Positions 1 through 8,115 of a stretch of DNA of 52,248 bases are shown piece after piece; position 1 is the stretch's first letter, and each line of letters begins with the position of its first letter. Source of the stretch: Parapedobacter sp. SGR-10 (GTDB taxonomy: Bacteria > Bacteroidota > Bacteroidia > Sphingobacteriales > Sphingobacteriaceae). Made by a program: the position numbers and the translations under genes. The stretch spans positions 1 to 52,248 of the forward strand of contig NZ_JAAJTJ010000029.1 of the NCBI RefSeq assembly GCF_011030405.1. The letters are read 5' to 3'. The notes under the pieces are model-generated. The model had not been told where the DNA came from and did not search any database. It saw only the letters and a list, made by a program, of their open reading frames with translations.

Positions 1-15
1 TGTTATAGTATCATC

Positions 16-76
16 CTAGCCATACTATATCCCTACTATATCTATGCTATATACCTGCTTTATCTCTGCTTTGTCA
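16..76. repeat. Degenerate AT-rich tandem repeat
   Basis: Units built on ctatat/ctttat followed by cctgc or ctctgc recur about every 11-13 bases. The copies are imperfect. No function is visible; the stretch lies upstream of the unrecognised 254-residue gene. Confidence 0.4.
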
Positions 77-151
77 CTTCAAAAATATGATCTTTCTGGA
101 AGCGTTTTGATGCCCTAAATCCCATAAAGCTAAAATGCAAACGACAAAAGT

Positions 152-185
152 GGACATTTCGGACATTTTGGGACATTTTGGACAT
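152..185. repeat. Short tandem repeat, ggacattttg units
   Basis: About three and a half copies of a 10-bp unit (ggacattttg, first copy one base shorter) stand head to tail about 50 bp upstream of the first gene. They could be a regulatory repeat or a slippage product; nothing else in the sequence decides. Confidence 0.6.
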
Positions 186-235
186 GCTGTAGTAAGTTTT
201 GTTTTACATTTACGCTCTAGACATATCATTATACT

Positions 236-1000
236 ATGGCTTATCAAGACACTATATTCAAGTTAAGAGGAAGCATCGGTGATCTTTCTTTTTACAAAGA
301 CAAGCGTACGGGCTATCAGGTCCGACGAAAAGGAGGCCCTTCGAGAGAACAGGTATTGAATACTCCCGAACTGCGCCGCACGAGAGAAAATGCACAAGAG
401 TTCGGACGAGCAGCTCAAGCATCTAAGCGTGTGCGGAGTATATTGAAGAGAAAATTGTCGTGTCCAAGGGATTCAAAATTTTGCCAGCGGATGAATAGCC
501 GTATGGTTAAGATAATCAAAGCCGATCAAATCCACGGCCGTGGAGAGAGACAGGTGATGGCTGAAAATATGGAGATGCTGTTGGGCTTCGATTGTAATGA
601 GCAAGCGCGGTTGTCAGATGTTTTGTTTTTAAAGATTCCTGTTCAATATGATCGGTTTACGGGAAAAGGGACGTTGATATTTCCGCAGTTTAGACCGTCT
701 GACAAAATTTTGCCTGTTGCAAACGCAACACATGTACAATTGCGGGTGTTGGCAACGGAGTTTGGAATGGACGATGACGATACGGATAGGATCTCCATGG
801 TATCTTCGGAATATCTGGACATACGAAGAGCTACTGAAACGGTATCACCCTCTCTATCCTTTGATCTGTACCCTCGAATGACAAGTGTCGTATTGATCTG
901 GGTAGGGGTGGCTTACTATTCTTTTGTCAATGACGGTTATCATCCGTTGTCCGACTTACAGCACGATACATTGGCTATTGTTCATGTGGATATACCTTGA
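236..1000 (+). CDS. Conserved Bacteroidota protein of unknown function
   Basis: I do not recognise a named domain. The 254-residue protein opens with MAYQDTIFKLRGSIGDLSFYK followed by a basic stretch (residues 24-75, many Arg/Lys, pattern TRENAQEFGRA). This N-terminal signature (GSIGDLSFYK, then RKGG, then RTRENxxEFGRA) is shared by a group of uncharacterised Bacteroidota proteins. There is no signal peptide and no membrane segment, so it is probably cytoplasmic, and the basic N-terminus could bind nucleic acid (inference). The second half (residues 120-254) has a beta-rich pattern. ATG start, no Shine-Dalgarno, which is normal for the phylum. It stands alone: repeats lie upstream and a palindromic terminator follows. 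Confidence 0.7.
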   Translation: MAYQDTIFKLRGSIGDLSFYKDKRTGYQVRRKGGPSREQVLNTPELRRTRENAQEFGRAAQASKRVRSILKRKLSCPRDSKFCQRMNSRMVKIIKADQIHGRGERQVMAENMEMLLGFDCNEQARLSDVLFLKIPVQYDRFTGKGTLIFPQFRPSDKILPVANATHVQLRVLATEFGMDDDDTDRISMVSSEYLDIRRATETVSPSLSFDLYPRMTSVVLIWVGVAYYSFVNDGYHPLSDLQHDTLAIVHVDIP

Positions 1001-1028
1001 TTTTAGGTATACCTAAATCAAGCCTTTT
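996..1028 (+). terminator. Palindromic terminator after the first gene
   Basis: A near-perfect 27-bp palindrome (cttgattt..aggta / tacct..aaatcaag, positions 996-1022) overlaps the stop codon and is followed by cctttttg. It may end transcription from both sides, because speA converges on it from the right. Confidence 0.6.
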
Positions 1029-1053
1029 TGTGTTAAAAATGTATAATCAAAAA

Positions 1054-2445
1054 TCACTGATACCCCAATAATTTCATGACCTGCTTGGAGTTCTGTTCCT
1101 CCCCAAAGACTTCATAATTGAATGTCTCATCCCTATTGCGACGGATCAGCACATGCTTGGGCGAAGGCAACAGACAGTGGTGTATGCCACCGTAGCCGCT
1201 CAATACATCCTGATACGCCCCAGTGTGGAAAAATCCGATATATTGCACTTTACGGGTTTTGGGCATGAAGACGGAGTTCATATGTGCTTCCTGGTTATAG
1301 TAATCCTGCCCGTCACAGGTGATGCCGCCAATGTTGACTCTTTCGTATTCCGAATCCCAGTTATTGATCGGCAGGAGGATGTATTTTTGGTTCAGCGCCC
1401 ATACATCGGGTAGGTTGGTGATAAACGAACCATCGATCATAAACCATTTTTCGCGATCATTCTGCTGCTTGCGGCCCAATACCTTGTACAGTATACCCGA
1501 TGCTTCGGCTACGGTATATTTGCCAAATTCGGTAATAATATCCGGCTCGATAACCTCGTGGTGTGCGCATATCTGTTTGATGCGGTTGACGATCTCATTG
1601 ACCATGTACTCATAATCGAAGTCGTGCACCAGCGAATCTTTGAACGGCATACCTCCGCCAATATCCAATGTGTCCAGATCGGGGTTGACCTTTTTGAACT
1701 TGCAGTAGAGCGTTACATATTTCTCCAGCTCGTTCCAATAATACGGGGTGTCCGATATACCGGAATTGATAAAGAAATGCAATAGCTTGACCTTAAAGTT
1801 TGGATTGCTCGCTATTTTGTTGTTATAGAAATCAATGACATCCTCCGAACGGACACCCAGACGCGAAGTATAGAACTGCGAATCGGGTTGTTCTTCGGCC
1901 GCGATACGGATTCCCAAAGAGCAGGGTTCATCGAGTTCAATTTCGTCGTCGTATAGGTTGAACTCTTCCTTGTTGTCCAGTACCGGAATGATATTTTTGA
2001 AGCCATCATGGATCATGTCGATGATGTATTGCTTGTACTGGTAAGTTTTGAAGCCATTGCAGATGACGGTAATATCCTTGGTCACCGTGCCTGCACGTTC
2101 CAGTGAATCGATCATTGGCATGTCAAAAGCAGACGAAGTCTCCAAGTGGATGTCATTTTTCAATGCCTCCTCTACGATGTGCTTGAAGTGTGACGACTTT
2201 GTACAATAACAATATTTGTAAGACCCCCGATAATCGTGCTTGAGGATAGCTGTCTGGAAAAGAATCTTCGCCTGTTGGATCTTTTTACTGACCATAGGCA
2301 AATAGGTGAAACGTAAGGGCGTGCCATATGTTTCTATCATTTCCATCAGATTCAAATCCTGAAAGTATAACTCATCGTCTATAATCTCGAATCCGTCCTG
2401 TGGAAAACCGACACTTAAGTCAAGAAATTCCTGATAGCTCTGCAT
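1054..2445 (-). CDS. speA: Arginine decarboxylase (PLP-dependent, fold type III)
   Basis: Converts arginine to agmatine, the first step of polyamine synthesis in Bacteroidota, in the cytoplasm. The 463-residue length fits the short arginine decarboxylase form of this phylum, built on an alanine-racemase-like TIM barrel and a C-terminal beta domain. The PLP lysine is probably in YCYCTKSSHF (about residue 83). GGGMPF near the middle fits the phosphate-binding glycine loop, and ITCDGQDYY near residue 370 is the CDGxD-type active-site cysteine motif contributed across the dimer. The start MQSYQEFLDLS has no in-frame alternative that fits better. It is divergent from argS with a 110-bp gap. The related carboxynorspermidine and diaminopimelate decarboxylases are shorter or carry different CDxxD contexts, so speA is the best call. 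Confidence 0.88.
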   Translation of the reverse strand: MQSYQEFLDLSVGFPQDGFEIIDDELYFQDLNLMEMIETYGTPLRFTYLPMVSKKIQQAKILFQTAILKHDYRGSYKYCYCTKSSHFKHIVEEALKNDIHLETSSAFDMPMIDSLERAGTVTKDITVICNGFKTYQYKQYIIDMIHDGFKNIIPVLDNKEEFNLYDDEIELDEPCSLGIRIAAEEQPDSQFYTSRLGVRSEDVIDFYNNKIASNPNFKVKLLHFFINSGISDTPYYWNELEKYVTLYCKFKKVNPDLDTLDIGGGMPFKDSLVHDFDYEYMVNEIVNRIKQICAHHEVIEPDIITEFGKYTVAEASGILYKVLGRKQQNDREKWFMIDGSFITNLPDVWALNQKYILLPINNWDSEYERVNIGGITCDGQDYYNQEAHMNSVFMPKTRKVQYIGFFHTGAYQDVLSGYGGIHHCLLPSPKHVLIRRNRDETFNYEVFGEEQNSKQVMKLLGYQ

Positions 2446-2461
2446 TTTTTATTATTTTTGG

Positions 2462-2469
2462 CAAAGATA
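2462..2469 (-). promoter_or_regulatory. Probable -7 element of speA
   Basis: The minus strand reads TATCTTTG, a perfect match to the Bacteroidota -7 consensus TAnnTTTG, 16 bases before the speA ATG. No clear TTG stands 19-21 bases further upstream, so the call rests on the -7 alone. Confidence 0.45.
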
Positions 2470-2555
2470 TACTTTCGTAATGAATACCTAAATACTTGGG
2501 GTGATAATTTTCTCATTCATTATCAGAAAGATATAGATTATTACGTAATATTTAC

Positions 2556-4343
2556 ATGGCAATTTCTATTCAACAAACACTTATCGAACAAACGGTTGTG
2601 GCTGTACGTTCACTTTACGATGCCGAATTGGCGGAAGAACAGGTTACTTTGCAGGAAACCCGCAAGGAATTTGATGGACAGATCACGATTGTAACTTTTC
2701 CGGTCACTCGCTTTTCAAAGAAATCTCCAGAACAGACAGGAACAGAAATAGGGGAGTATCTCCAACAGCATATCGAAGCCATCTCTGCTTTTAATGTTAT
2801 CAAAGGTTTTTTGAATATAAGCCTGTCCGATGCGTATTGGGTTAGCCTATTGAACGAGACTATCGTACGATCTGATTTTGGACAGTTCCCAAAAAATGGA
2901 AAAGCGATTATGGTTGAATACGCCTCGCCAAATACCAACAAACCTTTGCATTTAGGGCATGTACGCAATGTACTTTTAGGTTATTCGGTAGCCGAAATTT
3001 TAAAGGCTTCGGGCAAAAAAGTGTATAAAACGCAGGTCATCAACGACCGGGGTATCCATATCTGTAAGTCTATGCTGGCCTGGCAGAAATTTGGCAATGG
3101 TCAAACACCTGAATCTACCGGGCTAAAAGGTGATAAGCTTGTCGGAAATTTTTATGTGGAATTTGATAAAGCCTATAAAAGAGAGATCGACGAGCTCAAA
3201 ACGCAGGGAATGTCTGAGGACGAAGCAAAAAAACAAGCGCCATTGATGCTCGAAGCCCAGGAAATGCTCCGCAAATGGGAAGCCGGCGATGAGGGGGTGG
3301 TCAATCTTTGGACGACGATGAACGGTTGGGTGTACGACGGCTTTGAGGTGACGTACAAAGATCTCGGTGTTGATTTTGACTTCAATTATTACGAAAGCCA
3401 AACCTATTTGTTGGGGAAAGATGAAGTGGAAAAAGGGTTGGAAAAAGGCGTATTCTATAAAAAAGAAGATGGTTCGGTCTGGATTGATCTGACGGATGAA
3501 GGTCTGGACGAAAAACTGGTCTTGCGTTCGGACGGAACTTCGGTTTACATTACGCAGGACATTGGAACGGCCATTCAGCGGGTAAAAGATTTTCCGGATG
3601 TAGGTGGGATGGTATATACCGTTGGCAATGAGCAGGATTACCATTTTAAAGTACTGTTTTTGATTCTAAAGAAATTAGGCTTTGACTGGGCAGATGGGCT
3701 TTTCCATTTGTCTTATGGCATGGTCGATCTGCCGTCCGGAAAGATGAAATCCCGTGAAGGTACGGTAGTCGACGCGGATGATCTGATGGGAGAGATGAAA
3801 AAAACGGCTAAGGAAAGAACCGAAGAACTGGGCAAAACAGATGATTTTGAAGAAGACCAAAAAGCGGAATTGTACGATACCATTGGTATGGGCGCTTTGA
3901 AATACTTCCTGTTGAAAGTCGATCCTAAGAAACGGTTATTGTTTGACCCGAATGAATCGGTCGATTTTCAGGGGCACACAGGGCCTTTTATCCAATACAC
4001 GCATGCCCGTATCAAATCGGTCTTGCGCAAAGCAAGGTTCAATGGAACGGAGGGAATAATTACGCCCGAAAGCATCTCTCCTTATGAGCGGGATTTGATA
4101 CAGGTGCTGGCCAATTTCCCGACCGTTATCGAAGCCGCTGCTCAGGAATTCAGCCCGGCACAGATAGCCAATTACGTGTATGAAGTAGCCAAGCTGTATA
4201 ACAAATTCTATCATGAAGAAAGCATCCTGAAAGCCGAGCAGGAAGATATAAAGATATTCCGCCTGCATTTGTCTGCTGCTGCTGCAAAGATTATTGCTGA
4301 GAGTATGCGCTTATTGGGTATTCAAGTGCCGGAGCGGATGTAA
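2556..4343 (+). CDS. argS: Arginyl-tRNA synthetase
   Basis: Class I aminoacyl-tRNA synthetase that charges tRNA-Arg. At 595 residues it has the usual bacterial length. The HIGH signature appears as HLGH at residues 132-135, inside EYASPNTNKPLHLGHVRN, and the KMSKS equivalent is KMKSREGT at about residue 395. The N-terminal Arg-tRNA-synthetase domain (residues 1-100) and the C-terminal DALR anticodon-binding helices (from about residue 475, ending LGIQVPERM) are both present. The oxidoreductase gene follows after 11 bases, so the two may be co-transcribed. No truncation or frameshift is seen. Confidence 0.97.
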   Translation: MAISIQQTLIEQTVVAVRSLYDAELAEEQVTLQETRKEFDGQITIVTFPVTRFSKKSPEQTGTEIGEYLQQHIEAISAFNVIKGFLNISLSDAYWVSLLNETIVRSDFGQFPKNGKAIMVEYASPNTNKPLHLGHVRNVLLGYSVAEILKASGKKVYKTQVINDRGIHICKSMLAWQKFGNGQTPESTGLKGDKLVGNFYVEFDKAYKREIDELKTQGMSEDEAKKQAPLMLEAQEMLRKWEAGDEGVVNLWTTMNGWVYDGFEVTYKDLGVDFDFNYYESQTYLLGKDEVEKGLEKGVFYKKEDGSVWIDLTDEGLDEKLVLRSDGTSVYITQDIGTAIQRVKDFPDVGGMVYTVGNEQDYHFKVLFLILKKLGFDWADGLFHLSYGMVDLPSGKMKSREGTVVDADDLMGEMKKTAKERTEELGKTDDFEEDQKAELYDTIGMGALKYFLLKVDPKKRLLFDPNESVDFQGHTGPFIQYTHARIKSVLRKARFNGTEGIITPESISPYERDLIQVLANFPTVIEAAAQEFSPAQIANYVYEVAKLYNKFYHEESILKAEQEDIKIFRLHLSAAAAKIIAESMRLLGIQVPERM

Positions 4344-4354
4344 AAGTATTGAGA

Positions 4355-5428
4355 ATGCAAAAAAAATATAAAGTAGGACTGATCGGGTTTTCCATAGGAG
4401 GTCATGTATTTCATGCACCGTTTATTGTGGAAAATGACCGTCTGGAATTATATAAAGTGACGGCACGGAAGCCTGAGCAACAGCGCATGTTAGCTGAACG
4501 ATATCCTACTGCCATCAATGTACTGTCAGCGGACGATATTATTGGGGATCCGGAAGTGAACCTGGTCGTCATAGCCACTTCCAATGATGTACATTACAGC
4601 TTGGCAAAGGCTGCTCTGGAAGCCGGAAAGCATGTGATCGTCGAAAAACCTTTTACAAATACCTCCGCCAAAGCGGATGAGTTGATCGTATTGGCAAAGG
4701 ATAAGAATTTGCTATTGTCTGTCCATCACAATGCCCGTTTTCATTCAGATTTTAAAACCGTGCGTAAGATGATTGCTTCGGGAAGATTGGGACGTGTAGT
4801 CAATTATGAGGCGCGATTTGACCGTTTCCGCAATTTTTTGAGACCGGGTGCGTGGCGGGAGGAAAATTTGCCCGGATCGGGTATTCATTACGATCTGGGA
4901 GCGCATCTGATCGATCAGGCTTTACAATTGTTTGGGCATCCCGAATGGGTGTTTGCCGATCTGCGTGTACAGCGTGACGGGGCAAAAGCAGTTGATGATT
5001 TTGAAATTATTCTTTCGTATCCCCGATTGAAAGTTTCGCTCAAGGGACAGATGCTGGCCAAAGAGCCTACACCACGCTTTGCAGTGTATGGAACCAATGG
5101 CTCTTTTGTGAAATGGGGGGTAGATCCACAGGAAAACCTTTTGCGTGCTGGTGCTAGGCCTGGGGATGTGCAGGACTGGGGGAAGGAAAACGAAGATACA
5201 TATGGTACATTGTCCATTGTGGAGGATGGACAGGATATCGTTGAGCGTATTCCGAGTGAAATAGGTTCGGGGGAAGATTTTTATCGAAATGTAGTTGCTG
5301 TATTGGATGGCGAGGAAGCATTGATTGTGAAGCCCGAACAAGCAAGGGATGTGATCCGTATTCTGGAACTGGCAGAGCAATCGTGGCGGGAGCAGAGGGT
5401 TGTGAAATTTGAAAATGAGATAATTTGA
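4355..5428 (+). CDS. Gfo/Idh/MocA family oxidoreductase
   Basis: NAD(P)-dependent dehydrogenase of the glucose-fructose oxidoreductase / inositol dehydrogenase family; the substrate is not predictable. The N-terminal Rossmann fold starts KVGLIGFSIGGHVFHAP, where GFSIGG replaces the usual GxGxxG. The family motif EKPF, whose Lys helps catalysis, is present at about residue 95 in GKHVIVEKPFTNT, and GSGIHYDLGAHLIDQ holds the His/Asp pair of the C-terminal alpha/beta domain. I chose ATG at 4355 (358 residues) over an in-frame TTG six bases earlier. A second family member sits at 8116 but is only distantly similar, so this is not a recent duplication. Confidence 0.85.
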   Translation: MQKKYKVGLIGFSIGGHVFHAPFIVENDRLELYKVTARKPEQQRMLAERYPTAINVLSADDIIGDPEVNLVVIATSNDVHYSLAKAALEAGKHVIVEKPFTNTSAKADELIVLAKDKNLLLSVHHNARFHSDFKTVRKMIASGRLGRVVNYEARFDRFRNFLRPGAWREENLPGSGIHYDLGAHLIDQALQLFGHPEWVFADLRVQRDGAKAVDDFEIILSYPRLKVSLKGQMLAKEPTPRFAVYGTNGSFVKWGVDPQENLLRAGARPGDVQDWGKENEDTYGTLSIVEDGQDIVERIPSEIGSGEDFYRNVVAVLDGEEALIVKPEQARDVIRILELAEQSWREQRVVKFENEII

Positions 5429-5429
5429 A

Positions 5430-5486
5430 GATTTGAAAATGGCTGAGAACTGAACACTGATTACTGACAACTGACAACTGAATACT
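5430..5486. repeat. Low-complexity intergenic repeat, actgacaactga units
   Basis: Degenerate units of the form (a)ctga(c/t)a fill the gap between the oxidoreductase and the flavoprotein, ending in two adjacent copies of actgacaactga. Repeats of this kind are often scattered between genes in Bacteroidota. It leaves almost no room for a normal leader before the next gene. Confidence 0.45.
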
Positions 5487-6683
5487 TTGAAAAACTACGA
5501 GGCCATAATAATAGGAGGTGGAGCATGCGGGCTGATGTGTGCGGTTCAGGCAGGATTGTTGGGCAAAAAGACCCTGGTTCTGGAGCGCAACGACAAGCCC
5601 GGTGCCAAGATATTGATTTCGGGTGGAGGAAGGTGCAATTACACCAATCTGCATACATCAATAGAAAATTTTGTTTCGGAAAATCCCTCCTTTCTACATA
5701 CTGTCTTTGCACAATGGACGGTGGAGGATACGATTGCTTTCTTTGAAAATTTCGGCCATATAAAAGGAGTAGAAAAAACATTGGGACAGTTGTTTCCTGC
5801 TACGAATAAAGCGAAGGATATTGTGTCTGTTTTTACCAAACTAATGTACGAAACAGGGCAGGATATTTGGTTAGATACCTTGGTGAAATCTGTAGAATCT
5901 GTAACGGAGGGCTACAGGATAATTATAGCGCGTGCCGGAAAAGAAGAGGTGCTGACGAGCAAAAAAGTTGTATTTGCTTCTGGAGGATTGCCGGTGGCTA
6001 AGTTGGGAGCTTCGGATCTGGCATTGAAGACTGCCTACAAATTGGGATTGGAGGTTGTGCAGACTGCACCTGCTCTCGTCCCTTTGACGATCACGGGCAA
6101 GGATGCGGATTGGTATGCTTCCCTGTCGGGGAATTCGGTTTTTGCACGTGTCTACAACGATAAAATCTCATTTGAGGAAAATATACTGTTTACGCACTGG
6201 GGATTGAGTGGGCCGGCCATTTTGCAGATTTCATCTTATTGGCGGGCAGGTGAGGTCTTCAAGATAGATTTGCTCCCGAAGTTTAGATTGGATAATCTGA
6301 TCCGACAGGAACGCAATGCTGGGGGGAAACGTACGATAGGACAGATGTTGAATGATTATTTCACAAAAAAGATGGTAGATGCTTTGGGTAAATTTTTGCC
6401 GATAACTATCAAAATTGCATCACTCAGTAAGGCCGATGCGGCACTCGTTTCGGATACTATACACCATTTTAAAGTTAAACCGGCAGGAGACAAAGGTTAT
6501 GATAAGGCGGAAGTGATGCGTGGCGGTGTGTCTACGGCCGAACTGCATCCCAAAACCTTGGAATCAAAGAAATATCCCGGATTGTATTTTGGTGGTGAGG
6601 CTGTGGACATTACGGGTTGGCTTGGAGGGTACAATTTTCAGTGGGCCTGGGCGGCAGGCTATGTGATTGCGCAGGATTTGTAG
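5487..6683 (+). CDS. NAD(P)/FAD-dependent oxidoreductase, YhiN/HI0933 family
   Basis: Flavoprotein of the HI0933/YhiN family (sometimes labelled aminoacetone oxidase family); the physiological reaction is unsettled. The FAD-binding motif IIIGGGACGLMCAVQAG is at residues 7-23, and the family signature GAKILISGGGRCNYTN follows at about residues 43-58. Near the C-terminus, YFGGEAVDITGWLGGYN and FQWAWAAG are also typical. The length (398) fits the family. The reading frame has no ATG before the FAD motif, so a TTG start at 5487 directly after the repeat is most likely. Confidence 0.85.
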   Translation: MKNYEAIIIGGGACGLMCAVQAGLLGKKTLVLERNDKPGAKILISGGGRCNYTNLHTSIENFVSENPSFLHTVFAQWTVEDTIAFFENFGHIKGVEKTLGQLFPATNKAKDIVSVFTKLMYETGQDIWLDTLVKSVESVTEGYRIIIARAGKEEVLTSKKVVFASGGLPVAKLGASDLALKTAYKLGLEVVQTAPALVPLTITGKDADWYASLSGNSVFARVYNDKISFEENILFTHWGLSGPAILQISSYWRAGEVFKIDLLPKFRLDNLIRQERNAGGKRTIGQMLNDYFTKKMVDALGKFLPITIKIASLSKADAALVSDTIHHFKVKPAGDKGYDKAEVMRGGVSTAELHPKTLESKKYPGLYFGGEAVDITGWLGGYNFQWAWAAGYVIAQDL

Positions 6684-6712
6684 GGCATTGTGTGAAATAA
6701 ACATAATGCCCT
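6682..6712 (+). terminator. Possible stem-loop after the YhiN-type gene
   Basis: An 8-bp inverted repeat (agggcatt, 15-base loop, aatgccct) overlaps the stop codon. No T-run follows, so it may be an mRNA-stabilising hairpin rather than a terminator. Confidence 0.35.
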
Positions 6713-6730
6713 GGGAGGATAATTCCTATG

Positions 6731-6928
6731 CTATTTATCACCATCCATTTCTCTCAGCAAGACCTCATATTCTCCAAATCTATGTTCTCGGATCGGGCGT
6801 ACAAATGGTTCTGTTTTGAAATATAAGAGCAGTGCAGGACTGATATGGTTGTAACGCTCTACAAACTCATATCGGATCAACTCTCCGTTTTTTATCCGTT
6901 GCTTTATTTTGTTGTGGTAGGGATACAT
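6731..6928 (-). CDS. Small hypothetical protein
   Basis: A 65-residue protein starting MYPYHNKIKQRIKNGEL and ending VLLREMDGDK. I do not recognise a family. The composition is that of a real soluble protein (mixed charge, aromatic residues spread evenly). A longer reading from 6973 is possible but would start inside the terminator hairpin of the upstream gene, so I place the start at the ATG at 6928. Confidence 0.55.
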   Translation of the reverse strand: MYPYHNKIKQRIKNGELIRYEFVERYNHISPALLLYFKTEPFVRPIREHRFGEYEVLLREMDGDK

Positions 6929-6946
6929 GTTTTGTAGATTAGGAAA

Positions 6947-6980
6947 AAAAGCCCTGCAAAAGAAAATTTGCAAGGCTTTT
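6947..6980 (-). terminator. Rho-independent terminator of the cyclophilin/DUF5606 pair
   Basis: A 14-bp stem (aaaagccttgcaaa against tttgcagggctttt on the minus strand, one G-U pair) with a short loop is followed on the minus strand by a T-run. It starts 33 bases after the DUF5606 stop codon. Confidence 0.8.
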
Positions 6981-7012
6981 AATTTGAATGTAGAAAGACC
7001 TCGGAAAAGATG

Positions 7013-7417
7013 TTATGCCAAAGGTTCAGGAGCTTCTTCTTCAAACAAAGGAAGTTCCTTGATGATATTGTACCAAGAGATGATCTTCTTGATGTCGGAA
7101 GTATACACCCGGTCTTCATCGTGCCCCGGAGCTACTTCGTTGAAAAAAGCCCTTAACGTATTGTTGTCGGCTTTTGTGTCAGGAGTCTCACCTCCTTTGG
7201 CCTTGATGTTTTCGAAGATATCGATCAAGCGGATCTCTTCTTCCTCGCCGTAAATCGTGATGTCTTCGAGCGTGGCCATCTTTGTCGTGTTAAGATTGAC
7301 GACCGATTTCACTTTGGCACTGTCCAAAGTTTCTAGGACAAAGCCTCCTTTATTTTGTCCGATCAGCTTAAATAAGCCCGGTTTTCCGGTGACGGATACT
7401 AATGCTCTTAAATTCAT
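7013..7417 (-). CDS. DUF5606 domain-containing protein
   Basis: A 134-residue acidic protein starting MNLRALVSVTGKPGLFKLIGQNKGGFVLE, which matches the Bacteroidota-restricted DUF5606 family; function unknown. The N-terminal half is beta-rich, and the C-terminal half contains a helical stretch (NNTLRAFFNEVAPGHDEDRVYTSDIKKIISWYNII). It ends in an acidic tail (LFEEEAPEPLA). There is no signal peptide, so it is probably cytoplasmic. It follows the cyclophilin gene after 12 bases on the same strand and shares its terminator, so the two form an operon. Confidence 0.8.
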   Translation of the reverse strand: MNLRALVSVTGKPGLFKLIGQNKGGFVLETLDSAKVKSVVNLNTTKMATLEDITIYGEEEEIRLIDIFENIKAKGGETPDTKADNNTLRAFFNEVAPGHDEDRVYTSDIKKIISWYNIIKELPLFEEEAPEPLA

Positions 7418-7429
7418 AAACCTGTGTGC

Positions 7430-7888
7430 TTAATTCTCAATAACTTCTACAGATAAGATTCGGTCTCCCTGACGGATGTCATCTACGACATCTACATTTT
7501 CAACTACTTTGCCAAAGCAGGTGTGATTGCGATCCAAATGAGCCGTGTTGTTGCGGCTATGGCAGATAAAAAACTGTGAACCACCTGTATTGCGGCCAGC
7601 ATGCGCCATAGACAATACACCTCTATCGTGGTATTGGTTTTCGCCTGTCAATTCACAATCGATTTTGTAGCCAGGGCCGCCTGTGCCCGGTATACCGGCT
7701 GCACCTTCACGGGAATTGGGACATCCACCTTGGATCACAAAATCAGGGATGACACGGTGAAAGGCCAGGCCGTCGTAATAACCGGACTTTGCTAGTTTGA
7801 TAAAGTTGGCAACTGTATTCGGAGCGTCTTGATCGTAGAACTCTACGGTCATATCACCCTTTTCGGTTTTGATTATAGCTTTGCTCAT
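7430..7888 (-). CDS. Peptidyl-prolyl cis-trans isomerase, cyclophilin type
   Basis: Catalyses proline isomerisation during protein folding. The protein has the short cytoplasmic cyclophilin form (152 residues from [13 protein letters not shown]) without a signal peptide. Cyclophilin motifs are clear: [13 protein letters not shown] with the catalytic Arg and Phe, then [15 protein letters not shown], then [12 protein letters not shown]. The reading frame can be extended to a TTG at 7912, but that codon is part of a perfect -7 promoter box, so transcription must start inside the extension and the ATG at 7888 is the real start. Confidence 0.92.
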   Translation of the reverse strand: MSKAIIKTEKGDMTVEFYDQDAPNTVANFIKLAKSGYYDGLAFHRVIPDFVIQGGCPNSREGAAGIPGTGGPGYKIDCELTGENQYHDRGVLSMAHAGRNTGGSQFFICHSRNNTAHLDRNHTCFGKVVENVDVVDDIRQGDRILSVEVIEN

Positions 7889-7909
7889 TTCTAAAAAAAT
7901 TGTGAAGTG

Positions 7910-7917
7910 CAAAGATA
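7910..7917 (-). promoter_or_regulatory. -7 element of the cyclophilin operon
   Basis: TATCTTTG on the minus strand matches TAnnTTTG perfectly, 21 bases before the chosen ATG. It rules out the upstream TTG as a start. A convincing -33 at 19-21 bp is not seen. Confidence 0.6.
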
Positions 7918-8115
7918 CATTTTTTTGGCAAAAGTGAAATGGGGCGTAAGAACCGATGAAGCAAAGGTTTGGATAGTGTTTTATAATTTGCCTAAGGTTG
8001 TTATCTTTATAGGGGTAATGAAGGTGGGATTATGTGGATAGTGAAAGCAAGGAGAGCCATGGTAGGATTGAGAGACTCCATAGGAGTTAAATGTTCATAA
8101 GAAAGATTTTGCACA

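Noticed and set aside
3123..3644. 173-codon frame opposite argS
   Set aside because: Antisense shadow of a complete synthetase.
6929..6973. Longer start of the 65-residue protein
   Set aside because: It would begin inside the terminator of the DUF5606 gene.
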